A stretch of DNA of 64,000 nucleotides from Acidovorax radicis. Lineage in GTDB: Bacteria; Pseudomonadota; Gammaproteobacteria; Burkholderiales; Burkholderiaceae_C. The stretch is taken from NCBI RefSeq assembly GCF_020510705.1, contig NZ_CP075184.1:3224001-3288000 (forward strand), read 5' to 3'. Of this stretch, positions 1 to 8,770 are shown one piece after another; the first letter of the stretch is position 1; every line of letters begins with the position of its first letter. The position numbers and the translations under genes were made by a program. The notes beneath the pieces are model-generated. The model did no database searches. It was not told where the DNA came from and saw nothing but the letters and a program-made list of their open reading frames with translations.

Positions 1-969
1 GGACGCACGTGGCTGATCTGGCTGATCACGGCGGCTGCACTGTCGCTGGCGGGCGCTGCGGCCATTGCGCGCCTGATCAACCGCCCGCTCAAACAGCTCT
101 CCTACGCCGCCAACCGGGTCAAGGACGGTGACTTCGCAGCCAGCCACCTGGACGAAGAGGCGGTGACCAGCGAGATCCGCGAAGTCAACATCGGGTTTAA
201 CCGGATGGCCCAGAAACTCGCCAAACTGGAGCAAGACCGCGCGGTGATGCTGGCCGGCATTTCGCACGACCTGCGCACGCCATTGGCGCGGTTGCGGCTG
301 GAAACCGAGATGAGCGTGAACGATGAGGTTGCCCGCGAACACATGGTGGCCGACATCGTGCAACTGGACGCCACCATCGACAAGTTTCTGGACTATGCGC
401 GGCCCGATCACGTCACGCTGACACCCGTCAACCTGAGCGCCGTGGTGTCGTCGTGTGTCTATGCCGTGCAGGACCACCGAGAGTTGCAGATCACCATGTC
501 GGTGCCCGAAGACATCAACGTGCTGGCAGACGAGGTGGAGCTCGCGCGCGTGATCTCCAATCTGCTTGAAAACGCCAGGCGTTATGGCAAGACAGAGGAC
601 ACCGGAATCACCAGCGTGGACATCGTCGCTAAAAGCCGAGAGAACTGGGTGCTGGTGAAGCTGCGCGACCACGGCCCAGGCGTTCCGCCCGAGCAGTTGT
701 CCAACCTGACCAAACCATTTTTCCGGGGTGACTCCGCTCGCACCGCTGCCGCTGGAGCGGGCCTGGGCCTGTCCATCGTCGATAAAACGGTGCAGCGCAT
801 GGGGGGGATTTTTGCGCTGGCGAACTCCAGCACCGGCGGGTTGGTTGCCCACCTGCAACTGCAACGCGCCACGGACCTGCCCGAAGGCGCCGACCCCAAG
901 CAGCGCCTGCAGCGGCCCTCCATCAAACGCCAGTTGCCTCGGCGCCGCTCTGAGGATCGGGTGGCCTGA
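1..969 (+). CDS. EnvZ/RisS-type sensor histidine kinase (5' end missing)
   Basis: The gene enters from the left edge; 322 residues are visible. It is the sensor kinase of an OmpR/EnvZ-type two-component system in the inner membrane. The first ~25 residues are a hydrophobic segment (the last membrane helix), followed by a HAMP linker, then the H-box ISHDLRTPL with the phospho-accepting His at visible residue 89, an N-box NLLENARRYG, a G1 box DHGPGVP and a G2 box GAGLGLSIV. All parts of a working HisKA/HATPase_c core are present. The cognate regulator is expected just outside the window. The tail after the ATPase domain is basic and short. The EnvZ/RisS label rests on domain layout and on the neighbourhood of ispDF-mfd in related bacteria as I recall it; the ligand cannot be read. 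Confidence 0.85.
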   Translation, partial: GRTWLIWLITAAALSLAGAAAIARLINRPLKQLSYAANRVKDGDFAASHLDEEAVTSEIREVNIGFNRMAQKLAKLEQDRAVMLAGISHDLRTPLARLRLETEMSVNDEVAREHMVADIVQLDATIDKFLDYARPDHVTLTPVNLSAVVSSCVYAVQDHRELQITMSVPEDINVLADEVELARVISNLLENARRYGKTEDTGITSVDIVAKSRENWVLVKLRDHGPGVPPEQLSNLTKPFFRGDSARTAAAGAGLGLSIVDKTVQRMGGIFALANSSTGGLVAHLQLQRATDLPEGADPKQRLQRPSIKRQLPRRRSEDRVA

Positions 970-1011
970 CCGGCCGGGCGAGACGACGCGACGACCGGAG
1001 TGGCCTGTGCC

Positions 1012-1518
1012 TCAACCTCGGCGCCCGACGCCAGCCTCGTCCGTTGCGTAGATCAGCGCCACCGCCCGCGCCTCCATGGCCAGGCCCTGCCCTACCGGCC
1101 CCAGGCGCTCGGCGGTCTTGGCCTTGACGTTCACCCGCCCTTCGGCCACGCCCACCGCGCGCGCAATGGCGACTCGCATACCAGGAATGTGTGCGGCCAG
1201 GCGCGGCGCCTGGGCAACCACGGTGCTGTCAATATTGCCCACTTCAAAACCGGCAGCACGCACGCGGCGTGCCGCCTCGGCCAGCAGAACACCCGAGTCA
1301 GCGCCCCTATATGTGGGATCGCTGTCCGGGAAATGGCTGCCGATATCGCCGAGGGCCGCCGCGCCCAGCAATGCGTCGGTGATGGCATGCAGCAGCACAT
1401 CGGCATCCGAATGCCCGAGCAACCCCATCGGGTGATCAATGTCCACGCCACCAATCACCAACTTGCGGCCCGGCACCAGTGCATGCACGTCCCAGCCTTC
1501 GCCAATCCTGAAATTCAT
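1012..1518 (-). CDS. ispF: 2-C-methyl-D-erythritol 2,4-cyclodiphosphate synthase
   Basis: Cytoplasmic enzyme of the non-mevalonate isoprenoid pathway; it cyclises CDP-methylerythritol phosphate to MEcPP with release of CMP. At 168 residues it is close to the usual ~160. The zinc ligands are visible as D10 and H12 in GWDVHAL and H44 in [11 protein letters not shown], and the substrate loop GHSDAD and GSHFPDSD are intact. The ATG at 1518 is chosen because family members start a few residues before GEGWDVHA; an upstream alternative start would add 20 residues unlike the family. It lies about 56 bases downstream of ispD on the same strand, so the two are probably cotranscribed. Confidence 0.95.
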   Translation of the reverse strand: MNFRIGEGWDVHALVPGRKLVIGGVDIDHPMGLLGHSDADVLLHAITDALLGAAALGDIGSHFPDSDPTYRGADSGVLLAEAARRVRAAGFEVGNIDSTVVAQAPRLAAHIPGMRVAIARAVGVAEGRVNVKAKTAERLGPVGQGLAMEARAVALIYATDEAGVGRRG

Positions 1519-1574
1519 CCCATTGCCTTGTGTTGTCGCCGCCCCCAGGGCCGGCGTGTGCTGCCCCACAGGGG

Positions 1575-2540
1575 TCAAAACAGTTTCACCTTGCCTGGTG
1601 TCGCCGCCACCAGCCCGCGCTCGCCGCCAAAACGATCCAGTGTGGTGCCGTGCGCACGTTGCGCCAGCACGGCCGCTGCCAGTGCAAAGTCGTCCGGATA
1701 CGTCACCTTGAAATTCTGCGCACCGCCCGGCACCAGGCGCGGGTGCAAGCCCATGGCTTCCATGGCGCTGGCTTCATCAGTCACGTTGGAGCCCACCTTC
1801 TCGATGGCCTCCATCAAAGGGCCGATACGGAACATCTGCGGTGTCTGCGCCAACCACTTGTCGCTGCGGTCTATCGTGGACGCCACCCGCACGCCACCCG
1901 GCCCGTCGATCGATGTCTTGAGCGTATCGGCCAGTTTGTGGGCCAGAAGCCCACCCACTGTGTCACCCGCACATTGATCAATGAGCGCATCGATCTGCGC
2001 TGGCGTCACCAGGCACCGCGCTGCATCGTGCACCAGCACCCAGTCATCGCCCAGGGCACCACGCGCAAGCAGCGCCCGCAGGCCGCCCAACACGGTGTCC
2101 GCACGCGTAGGGCCACCGCACTCGACCACAAAAAATGCGGGATGTGCATGGGCGTCCAGGAAATAGTCGCCCGGCGCCACAGCCACCAGCGTGCCGAGCA
2201 GCCGCGCAACGCCAGCAAAAGCGGCGAGCGTGTGCAACACCATGGGGTGCCCCGCCACGGCGTGGTATTGCTTGGGCAAAGGCGCACGGGGCCCTGAAAC
2301 GCTGGGCCCGTCTGGAACAGCACTTGTGGCAGAAAAGGCCCCCAGCGTAGAACCCGTCGGCGCCGCACGCTCTGCGGCGGTTGCGGTTGGCGCCTCCAGA
2401 CCAGGCACCGACGGCGCAGAAACGCGGCCAGCGGGAGCCAGCACCGCACGCGAGCCAATCCCAGCACAGGGCACCAGGGCCCAAAAACGCCCATGGGCAG
2501 ACAGTGGGGCAAGCGGAGGGTGCAACAAAGGAGCAGTCAT
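1575..2540 (-). CDS. ispD: 2-C-methyl-D-erythritol 4-phosphate cytidylyltransferase with an insertion
   Basis: Transfers CMP from CTP to methylerythritol phosphate in the non-mevalonate pathway. The N-terminal CTP-binding loop starts normally ([10 protein letters not shown], residues 23-32) but the expected PKQY follows only at residue 89, so about 56 residues rich in Ala, Pro, Ser and Thr are inserted in the glycine-rich loop. The rest matches the family: [22 protein letters not shown] and [11 protein letters not shown]. The total of 321 residues exceeds the usual ~230. The frame is open throughout, so this is not a frameshift that I can see. The ATG at 2540 is the only good start before the loop. 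mfd diverges from it 96 bases away. Confidence 0.9.
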   Translation of the reverse strand: MTAPLLHPPLAPLSAHGRFWALVPCAGIGSRAVLAPAGRVSAPSVPGLEAPTATAAERAAPTGSTLGAFSATSAVPDGPSVSGPRAPLPKQYHAVAGHPMVLHTLAAFAGVARLLGTLVAVAPGDYFLDAHAHPAFFVVECGGPTRADTVLGGLRALLARGALGDDWVLVHDAARCLVTPAQIDALIDQCAGDTVGGLLAHKLADTLKTSIDGPGGVRVASTIDRSDKWLAQTPQMFRIGPLMEAIEKVGSNVTDEASAMEAMGLHPRLVPGGAQNFKVTYPDDFALAAAVLAQRAHGTTLDRFGGERGLVAATPGKVKLF

Positions 2541-2636
2541 CGGTCGCTCATTCTAAAATCTCCCGCTGCCCCCCCATCCAGCCCGTGCGCGTTTCGCGCC
2601 CCAGGGGATGCGGCGGGCCCAGACGACACCGTCCGC

Positions 2637-5600
2637 ATGGAACTGCCCAAACTCTCCCCCGGTAAACGTTTCACCCTGCCTCGTCCTGCGGGCAGCGCCG
2701 ATTCCCTGCTGTTGGCACGCCTTGCCGAGCGCGACAAGGCCGGCGGCCGCACCACCGCCATCGTCACGGCCGACGCCACCGATGCGCAGCGCCTCATCGA
2801 AGAGATGGCGTTTTTCGCGCCCACGCTGCGCTGTGCGCTGTTCCCTGACTGGGAGACGCTGCCGTATGACACCTTCTCGCCGCACCAGGATTTGATCAGC
2901 GAGCGGCTGGCCACCTTGTGGCGCATCAGCCAGGGCGAAGCGGACGTGGTGCTGGTTCCGGCCACCACGGCGCTGTACCGCCTCGCGCCCCCCTCGTTCC
3001 TGGCTGGCTACACCTTCCACTTCAAGGTCAAGCAAAAGCTCGACGAAGCCAAATTCAAGGCCCAGCTCACGCTGGCGGGCTACAGCCATGTCTCGCAGGT
3101 GGTTAGCCCCGGCGAATACGCGGTGCGCGGCGGGCTGATTGACCTGTTCCCCATGGGCTCGCTGGTGCCCTACCGGGTGGACCTGTTCGACAACGAGATC
3201 GACTCCATTCGCACCTTCGACCCCGACAGCCAGCGCAGCCTGTACCCCGTGCCCGAGGTGCGCCTGCTGCCCGGCCGCGAGTTCCCCATGGACGATGAGG
3301 CGCGCGCCAAGTTCCGCAGCCGCTGGCGCGAGATGCTCGAGGGCGACCCCACGAAGAGCCGCATTTACAAAGACATGGGCAACGGCGTGGCCACGGCGGG
3401 TATCGAGTACTACCTGCCGCTGTTCTTTGACGACACGGCCACCGTGTTCGACTACCTGGGCGGCGAGGCTACGGTGGTGTTGCATGGCGACCTGGAGCCT
3501 GCCTTCCAGCGGTTCTGGCAGGACACCAAGGACCGGTTTCGCCTGATCCAGGGCGATCCCGAGCGCCCGGCGCTGCCGCCCGAGTCACTGTTCCTGTCCA
3601 TCGACCAGTTCTACACGCGCGCCAACCAACATGCGCAGCTTTCCATCCGCCCTGGGGTGGAGGACGTTGCCGACAACCCGCACTTCCAGAAGCTCGGAGA
3701 CCTGTCGGTGGTGCGCGGCGCCGAAGACCCGCTGGCCCGCCTGCATGCCCACATCCGCAACACGCAGCGCCGTGTGCTGCTGCTGGCTGAGAGCGATGGC
3801 CGCCGCGAAAGCCTGCTGGACTTTTTGCGCGCCAGCGGCGTGAGCCCGCCAGCCTTTGACTCACTGGCCGAGTTCCAGCGCACAGCCGACGAAAAGGTGG
3901 GCATCGCCACCGCCGGGCTCAACGTGGGCTTCAGCTGGATTGAAGACGGCATCGACTTCGTCACCGAGACCGAGCTGTTCGCCGCCGGCCCCACCACACG
4001 CCGGCGCAAGAAGCAGGAGCAGGTAAGCGACGTCGAGGCGCTGATCAAGGACCTGTCCGAGCTCACCCTGGGCGACCCCGTGGTGCACAGCGCCCACGGC
4101 ATCGGCCGCTACCGGGGCCTCATCAACATGGACGTGGGTAACAAGAACCCCGACGGCACGCCCGCCATGCAGGAGTTTTTGCACCTCGAATACGCAGACA
4201 AGGCCGTGCTCTACGTGCCCGTGAGCCAGCTGCAGCTGATCAGCCGCTACACCGGCGTGAGCGCCGACGAGGCGCCGCTGCACAAGCTGGGCAGCGGCCA
4301 GTGGGAAAAGGCCAAGCGCAAGGCCGCCGAGCAGGTGCGCGACAGCGCGGCCGAGCTGCTCAACATCTACGCCCGCCGCGCGGCGCGTGAAGGCCACGCC
4401 TTCCGCTACAGCCCACAGGATTACGAGACTTTTGCCAACGACTTCGGCTTTGAAGAAACGGCCGACCAGAACGCCGCCATCCACGCGGTGATCCAGGACA
4501 TGATCAGCCCCCGGCCCATGGACCGCCTGGTCTGCGGGGACGTGGGCTTTGGCAAGACCGAGGTAGCACTGCGTGCGGCCTTCGTGGCCGTCACGGGCGG
4601 CAAGCAGGTGGCCTTCCTCGCGCCCACCACGCTGCTGGCCGAGCAGCACTACCAGACGCTGGTGGACCGCTTCAGCAAATGGCCCATCAAGGTGGCCGAG
4701 GTGTCCCGTTTTCGCTCAGGCAAGGAGATCACGGCGGCCATCAAGGGCATTGGCGACGGCACGGTGGACATCGTGGTGGGCACGCACAAGCTGCTCTCCG
4801 AATCCACCAAGTTCCACGACCTGGGCCTTTTGATCATCGACGAGGAGCACCGCTTCGGCGTGCGCCACAAGGAGCAGATGAAGGCCCTGCGCGCCGAGGT
4901 GGACGTGCTCACCCTCACGGCCACGCCCATCCCGCGCACGCTGGGCATGGCGCTCGAAGGGCTGCGTGACCTGTCGGTCATCGCCACCGCGCCGCAGCGG
5001 CGCCTGGCGATCAAGACCTTTGTGCGCAACGAAGGCACGGGCGTGATCCGCGAGGCAGTGCTGCGCGAATTGAAGCGCGGCGGCCAGTGCTACTTTTTGC
5101 ACAACGAGGTGGAGACCATCGAGAACCGCCGCCAGAAGCTCGAAGAAATTTTGCCCGAGGCCCGCATCGCCGTGGCCCACGGCCAGATGCCCGAGCGCGA
5201 GCTCGAACGCGTGATGCGCGACTTCGTGGCCCAGCGCTACAACATCCTGCTGTGCTCGACCATCATCGAGACCGGCATCGACGTGCCCACCGCCAACACC
5301 ATCATCATGAGCCGCGCCGACAAGTTCGGCCTGGCGCAGCTGCACCAGTTGCGCGGGCGCGTGGGCCGCAGCCACCACCAAGCGTATGCCTATCTGATGG
5401 TGCCCGATGTGGAGGGCCTTACCAAGCAGGCGCAGCAGCGGCTCGACGCCATCCAGCAGATGGAGGAACTGGGCAGCGGCTTCTACCTGGCCATGCACGA
5501 CCTGGAGATCCGCGGTGCGGGCGAGGTGCTGGGCGAGAACCAGAGCGGCAACATGCTCGAAGTGGGCTTCCAGCTCTACAACGAGATGCTCAACGAAGCC

Positions 5601-6101
5601 GTCAAGGCGCTCAAGGCGGGCAAAGAGCCCGATTTGCTGGCGCCCTTGTCCGTCACCACCGACATCAACCTGCACGCCCCCGCCCTGCTGCCCGACGACT
5701 ACTGCGGTGACGTGCACCTGCGCCTGTCGTTCTACAAAAAGCTGGCCACGGCCAAGACCAGCGACCAGATCGATGCGCTGCTTGAAGAGATCGTGGACCG
5801 CTTCGGCAAGCTGCCGCCGCAGGCGCAGACACTCATCGACGTGCACCGCCTGCGCGTGCTGAGCCAGCCCTATGGCGTGGTGAAGGTGGATGCGGCCCCG
5901 GGGGTGATCAACATCACTTTCAAACCCCAGCCGCCCATCGACCCCATGCGCATCATTGAGCTGATCCAGAAAAACAAGCACATCAAGCTGGCGGGCAACG
6001 AAAAGCTGCGCATCGAGCGTGAACTGAAGGACCCGAAGGACCGCGCGCAGATGGTGCGGGACATTCTGCGCAGCCTGGGGCAGCCGCTGGTGGCTGCTTG
6101 A
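2637..6101 (+). CDS. mfd: transcription-repair coupling factor
   Basis: Mfd releases RNA polymerase stalled at DNA lesions and recruits UvrA. The 1154-residue product has the family's normal length. In order it shows the UvrB-like N-terminal region, a CarD/RID polymerase-binding domain (VVHSAHGIGRYRGL with EYADKAVLYVPV), then a RecG-like helicase: Walker A GDVGFGKT near residue 634, DEEH near 735, TATPIPRT, and motif VI QLRGRVGRSHH, followed by the TRCF C-terminal domain. The ATG at 2637 is chosen because MELPKLSPGKRFTLP fits the family N-terminus; in-frame starts farther upstream would overlap the ispD promoter region. The 3' end carries an intrinsic terminator that overlaps the stop codon. 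Confidence 0.96.
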   Translation: MELPKLSPGKRFTLPRPAGSADSLLLARLAERDKAGGRTTAIVTADATDAQRLIEEMAFFAPTLRCALFPDWETLPYDTFSPHQDLISERLATLWRISQGEADVVLVPATTALYRLAPPSFLAGYTFHFKVKQKLDEAKFKAQLTLAGYSHVSQVVSPGEYAVRGGLIDLFPMGSLVPYRVDLFDNEIDSIRTFDPDSQRSLYPVPEVRLLPGREFPMDDEARAKFRSRWREMLEGDPTKSRIYKDMGNGVATAGIEYYLPLFFDDTATVFDYLGGEATVVLHGDLEPAFQRFWQDTKDRFRLIQGDPERPALPPESLFLSIDQFYTRANQHAQLSIRPGVEDVADNPHFQKLGDLSVVRGAEDPLARLHAHIRNTQRRVLLLAESDGRRESLLDFLRASGVSPPAFDSLAEFQRTADEKVGIATAGLNVGFSWIEDGIDFVTETELFAAGPTTRRRKKQEQVSDVEALIKDLSELTLGDPVVHSAHGIGRYRGLINMDVGNKNPDGTPAMQEFLHLEYADKAVLYVPVSQLQLISRYTGVSADEAPLHKLGSGQWEKAKRKAAEQVRDSAAELLNIYARRAAREGHAFRYSPQDYETFANDFGFEETADQNAAIHAVIQDMISPRPMDRLVCGDVGFGKTEVALRAAFVAVTGGKQVAFLAPTTLLAEQHYQTLVDRFSKWPIKVAEVSRFRSGKEITAAIKGIGDGTVDIVVGTHKLLSESTKFHDLGLLIIDEEHRFGVRHKEQMKALRAEVDVLTLTATPIPRTLGMALEGLRDLSVIATAPQRRLAIKTFVRNEGTGVIREAVLRELKRGGQCYFLHNEVETIENRRQKLEEILPEARIAVAHGQMPERELERVMRDFVAQRYNILLCSTIIETGIDVPTANTIIMSRADKFGLAQLHQLRGRVGRSHHQAYAYLMVPDVEGLTKQAQQRLDAIQQMEELGSGFYLAMHDLEIRGAGEVLGENQSGNMLEVGFQLYNEMLNEAVKALKAGKEPDLLAPLSVTTDINLHAPALLPDDYCGDVHLRLSFYKKLATAKTSDQIDALLEEIVDRFGKLPPQAQTLIDVHRLRVLSQPYGVVKVDAAPGVINITFKPQPPIDPMRIIELIQKNKHIKLAGNEKLRIERELKDPKDRAQMVRDILRSLGQPLVAA

Positions 6102-6108
6102 TTTTTTT
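6080..6108 (+). terminator. intrinsic terminator of mfd
   Basis: A stem GCAGCC/GGCTGC with a 6-base loop is followed by TTGATTTTTTT. The stem lies in the last codons of mfd and the stop codon TGA sits between stem and T-run. Confidence 0.7.
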
Positions 6109-6118
6109 GAATGAAATT

Positions 6119-6161
6119 GGCCTCTAGCGCTTATCCATAAAGCGCTGGCAGCTATCAATAG
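6119..6161 (-). repeat. Comamonadaceae-type palindromic repeat, copy 1
   Basis: Contains the perfect inverted repeat AGCGCTT-N7-AAGCGCT flanked by ATAGCTG on one side and AGAGGC on the other. It reads on the minus strand and ends 17 bases before the start of the downstream CbiM-like gene, so it may lie in that gene's leader. Confidence 0.8.
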
Positions 6162-6177
6162 AGTAGTAAAAAAACCC

Positions 6178-6846
6178 ATGTGGCTGGAGGCTGCTCTCGT
6201 TCTCATTGCTTTGGCGGCTGCCGTGGCAGCACGGCCCTGGCGCATGCTGGCCAGCCGCAAGCCCCTGACAAACGAGACCCACGCTGCGCCGTCTGCACTG
6301 TGGACGCCGCTGTTCGCCACACTGGTGTTTCTGCCCTGGATGTGGGCACTGCCCGCACTGCCCGCACTGCACGCCATGCCGCTGCAGCTGCAAATGTCTG
6401 GCGCGTGCCTGGTGGTGCTGATGCTGGGCTGGCCGCTCGCCATCCCGGTGCTGGTCGTGGTGGGGGGCTGTGCCGGGCTTCTCTCGCCCGCACTGGCCTG
6501 GCCCGAGGCGCTGTCCACCGTCACCTGGATGGGCGTGGTGCCCGCCACGCTGGCCCTGGGGCTGGGGGCGTTGATTCGGCGTTTCATCGGCACCCAGCCG
6601 TTTGTGTATGTGCTGGGCCGGGCTTTTCTGGGCACTGTGGCGTGTGTCTTCGCGGCAGGCGCCTTGTCCCAGTGGGGTGGCCATCTGTTGCCGGGCGTAG
6701 GCACCGAGCTCTCCCTGGTGGCCCGCTGGCTCATGGCTTGGGGCGACGGATTTGTCACCGGCATGTTGGCCGCCATTTTTGTGGCCTTCAAGCCTGAATG
6801 GCTGGCCACGTGGTCGGATCGCCTGTACCTGCCACGTCCGGAATGA
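6178..6846 (+). CDS. CbiM-like integral membrane protein (energy-coupling factor permease family)
   Basis: A 222-residue protein with five to six hydrophobic segments. The C-terminal part (WLMAWGDGFVTGMLAAIFV followed by FKPEWLATWSDRLYL) resembles the small stand-alone CbiM-family permeases of Pseudomonas and Burkholderiales. Family CbiM proteins are the substrate-binding permeases of cobalt or nickel ECF transporters, but no CbiQ/CbiO or NikQ/NikO partners are next to it, and the N-terminal metal-binding Met-His start of true CbiM is not present (it starts Met-Trp). Function is therefore open. No clear Shine-Dalgarno precedes ATG 6178; a palindromic repeat sits just upstream. A hairpin at the stop codon probably ends the transcript. 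Confidence 0.7.
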   Translation: MWLEAALVLIALAAAVAARPWRMLASRKPLTNETHAAPSALWTPLFATLVFLPWMWALPALPALHAMPLQLQMSGACLVVLMLGWPLAIPVLVVVGGCAGLLSPALAWPEALSTVTWMGVVPATLALGLGALIRRFIGTQPFVYVLGRAFLGTVACVFAAGALSQWGGHLLPGVGTELSLVARWLMAWGDGFVTGMLAAIFVAFKPEWLATWSDRLYLPRPE

Positions 6847-6856
6847 CGTGGCTTTT
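6831..6856 (+). terminator. hairpin terminator after the CbiM-like gene
   Basis: A perfect 8-bp stem GCCACGTC/GACGTGGC with a 6-base loop overlaps the stop codon and is followed by TTTTG. The short T-run makes it a moderate terminator. Confidence 0.55.
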
Positions 6857-6946
6857 GCCATGGCAGCCGCAGGGTTTGACGCAACTCAAGGGCAACCCCA
6901 CCGAATAGCGCAATAGTCAGTAACCCCATTTAAAACGAGGTTACTC

Positions 6947-7135
6947 ATGAAACTGCTGCACGACCTTTTCACCACCCCCTATGGCTTGATGAGCATCATC
7001 GGCATTGGCTTCATGCTGTGTATGGCGGGGTTCTTTTTGCGCATGTTCCTGGGCAAGATGGGCGCGCCACAATCTCCCGAACCCGGTAAAAGTGTGCCGA
7101 CTGGCGGCAGCAAAACCCTGCCACCCTCGCGCTGA
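6947..7135 (+). CDS. DUF3149 small membrane protein
   Basis: A 62-residue protein with one or two hydrophobic stretches (residues ~12-35, PYGLMSIIGIGFMLCMAGFF) followed by a basic turn and a Pro/Ser-rich soluble tail. This matches the DUF3149 family, whose role is unknown. A GAGG lies 8 bases before the ATG at 6947. It stands alone between two hairpin-bounded genes and serB. Confidence 0.75.
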   Translation: MKLLHDLFTTPYGLMSIIGIGFMLCMAGFFLRMFLGKMGAPQSPEPGKSVPTGGSKTLPPSR

Positions 7136-7317
7136 GGGCCCATTCACTGGTAAGGCGCCTCAGGCACCCCAGGCGCCACGCGGTAACGCAAGGCCGGTGC
7201 CTGCGGCAAGCACAGAGATACGCGCCAAGACATGCGCACCGACAAGCGCAGGAACGGCGCACAGGCGGCGATACCATTGCGGGCTTTAGTTACTGCATTT
7301 GCCGCGCCATTTCTGCC

Positions 7318-8031
7318 ATGACCCACGCTACTGAATTCGCCCCTGGCCTTGTCATTCAAGGCATTGCGCCGCAGCTGCTCCTGTCCAGCTACAAACTCAT
7401 TGCCTTTGACATGGACTCCACCCTCATCAACATCGAGTGTGTGGACGAGATCGCCGACGCGGCAGGCCGCAAGGCCGAGGTGGCAGCCATCACCGAGGCC
7501 GCGATGCAGGGCCTCATCACCGATTACAAGGAGAGCCTGCGCCAGCGCGTGGCCCTCCTCAAAGGTGTGACGGTGCAGCACATGGAGCACGTGTTTTCCG
7601 AACGCCTGCGCTTTAACCCCGGTGCCAGAGAACTGATCACCGCCGCCAAGGCCGCAGGCCTGACCACGCTGCTGGTGTCGGGGGGTTTCACTTTCTTTGC
7701 CAACCGCGTGAAGGCCGGGCTAGGCATCGACTTTGCCCGCTCCAACCAGCTGGAGATCGACAACGGCCAACTCACGGGGCGCATGGTGGAACAAGCCTGG
7801 GGCGACATCTGTGACGGTGCGGAAAAACGCCGCACGTTACTGGAAGTCGCCTCGCTCATGGGCATAGCCCCCACACAGGCCATTGCGGTGGGCGACGGCG
7901 CCAACGATCTGCCCATGATGGGCGCTGCGGGCCTCTCGGTGGCGTACCACGCCAAACCCGCCGTGCGGGCGCAGGCCAATGTGGCCATCAACCTGGGCGG
8001 GCTCGACCGGCTGCTGGAAGTGCTGCGCTGA
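7318..8031 (+). CDS. serB: phosphoserine phosphatase
   Basis: HAD-superfamily enzyme for the last step of serine synthesis, hydrolysing O-phosphoserine. The 237-residue product has the catalytic DMDST motif (nucleophile D31, acid D33), the motif II serine in LLVSGGF, and motif III/IV AVGDGANDLPMM. It lacks the N-terminal ACT extension of longer SerB proteins. The ATG at 7318 is placed directly before the conserved start. The gene converges with nsrR; a palindromic repeat lies between them. Confidence 0.95.
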   Translation: MTHATEFAPGLVIQGIAPQLLLSSYKLIAFDMDSTLINIECVDEIADAAGRKAEVAAITEAAMQGLITDYKESLRQRVALLKGVTVQHMEHVFSERLRFNPGARELITAAKAAGLTTLLVSGGFTFFANRVKAGLGIDFARSNQLEIDNGQLTGRMVEQAWGDICDGAEKRRTLLEVASLMGIAPTQAIAVGDGANDLPMMGAAGLSVAYHAKPAVRAQANVAINLGGLDRLLEVLR

Positions 8032-8140
8032 ATCTGCTTCACCGCATCGGCCCCACGTCAACGATTACTGCCGCCTCGCACTCTCCCGTCCGTGCCCGGC
8101 AATTGCACGGCGCGGACCTTTGCGTCAATCACTGTATTTT

Positions 8141-8178
8141 TGATAGCTGCTCGCGCTTATCCAATAAGCGCTATAGGC
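8141..8178 (+). repeat. palindromic repeat, copy 2
   Basis: ATAGCTGC followed by GCGCTTATCCAATAAGCGC. It lies between the converging serB and nsrR genes. Nothing else was seen in this 155-base gap. Confidence 0.8.
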
Positions 8179-8186
8179 ACTTTTCT

Positions 8187-8681
8187 TTATAAATTCAAAT
8201 TGGTAGATCGACTGGCGCTGCGACTGATCGGGGGCGCAACAATAGACACCAGCCCACCCCCCACCAATGGCGACGCTGGCGCGACCAGGTCAGCCAGGGT
8301 CACCGCATCAAGCACCGCCAAATAGGCCTGAATCGCCTGGCTCAACACCCCTTTGAGGCGGCAGTGGTCGCTCAGGCAACACTGGTTGGTCAACGGGTCA
8401 AAACACTCGACCAGGTTGAAATCGGTTTCTGTGGAGCGCACCACTGCCCCTATGTTGATGCTGGATGCCGGCCGCATCAGGCGCATGCCGCCGCCCCGCC
8501 CGCGCGTGGTTTCGAGCAACCCTTGCGCCGATAGCTGCTGCACGATTTTCATCAGGTGGCTGCGAGAAATGCCATACAGCTCTGCCACCTCCGTGATCGT
8601 GACCGGCTGCACCCGGCCTTGCGTGCTCGCGCAATACATCAGCACGCGCAAGGTGTAGTCGGTCCACTGTGTCAGCCGCAT
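8187..8681 (-). CDS. nsrR: NsrR, Rrf2-family nitric-oxide-sensing repressor
   Basis: A 164-residue Rrf2 regulator: winged helix-turn-helix in the first ~70 residues (ITEVAELYGISRSHLMKIV), then a cysteine cluster C93, C101, C102 and C107 that would hold the Fe-S cluster attacked by NO. The arrangement fits NsrR better than IscR (CxxFxxxxxxCCxxxxC). It diverges from ytfE with a palindromic operator in between, and the neighbour genes are NO-related, which supports the name. NsrR normally represses NO detoxification genes and often itself. Confidence 0.88.
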   Translation of the reverse strand: MRLTQWTDYTLRVLMYCASTQGRVQPVTITEVAELYGISRSHLMKIVQQLSAQGLLETTRGRGGGMRLMRPASSINIGAVVRSTETDFNLVECFDPLTNQCCLSDHCRLKGVLSQAIQAYLAVLDAVTLADLVAPASPLVGGGLVSIVAPPISRSASRSTNLNL

Positions 8682-8720
8682 GAATTTGCCCTAAGTCAAT
8701 TGAAAGATGTGCTGACTGTG

Positions 8721-8755
8721 TATTTTATTGGATAAAATATTCACATCGTATGAAT
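8721..8755. promoter_or_regulatory. probable NsrR operator between nsrR and ytfE
   Basis: A perfect 8-bp inverted repeat with a 3-base spacer, TATTTTATTGGATAAAATA (8721-8739), touches a second imperfect palindrome ATTCA-N7-TGAAT (8739-8755). The position between divergent nsrR and ytfE, and the A/T-rich symmetric form typical of Rrf2 operators, suggest NsrR binding. Which half is the operator is not certain. Confidence 0.6.
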
Positions 8756-8770
8756 CTTTCAAGGACTCCC

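Noticed and set aside
2550..2555. TAGAAT as a -10 for ispD
   Set aside because: No acceptable -35 and the predicted start would leave almost no leader; too weak to list.
4716..6929. A 737-residue minus-strand frame opposite mfd and the CbiM-like gene
   Set aside because: Shadow of strong plus-strand genes; it crosses two unrelated genes and has no domain.
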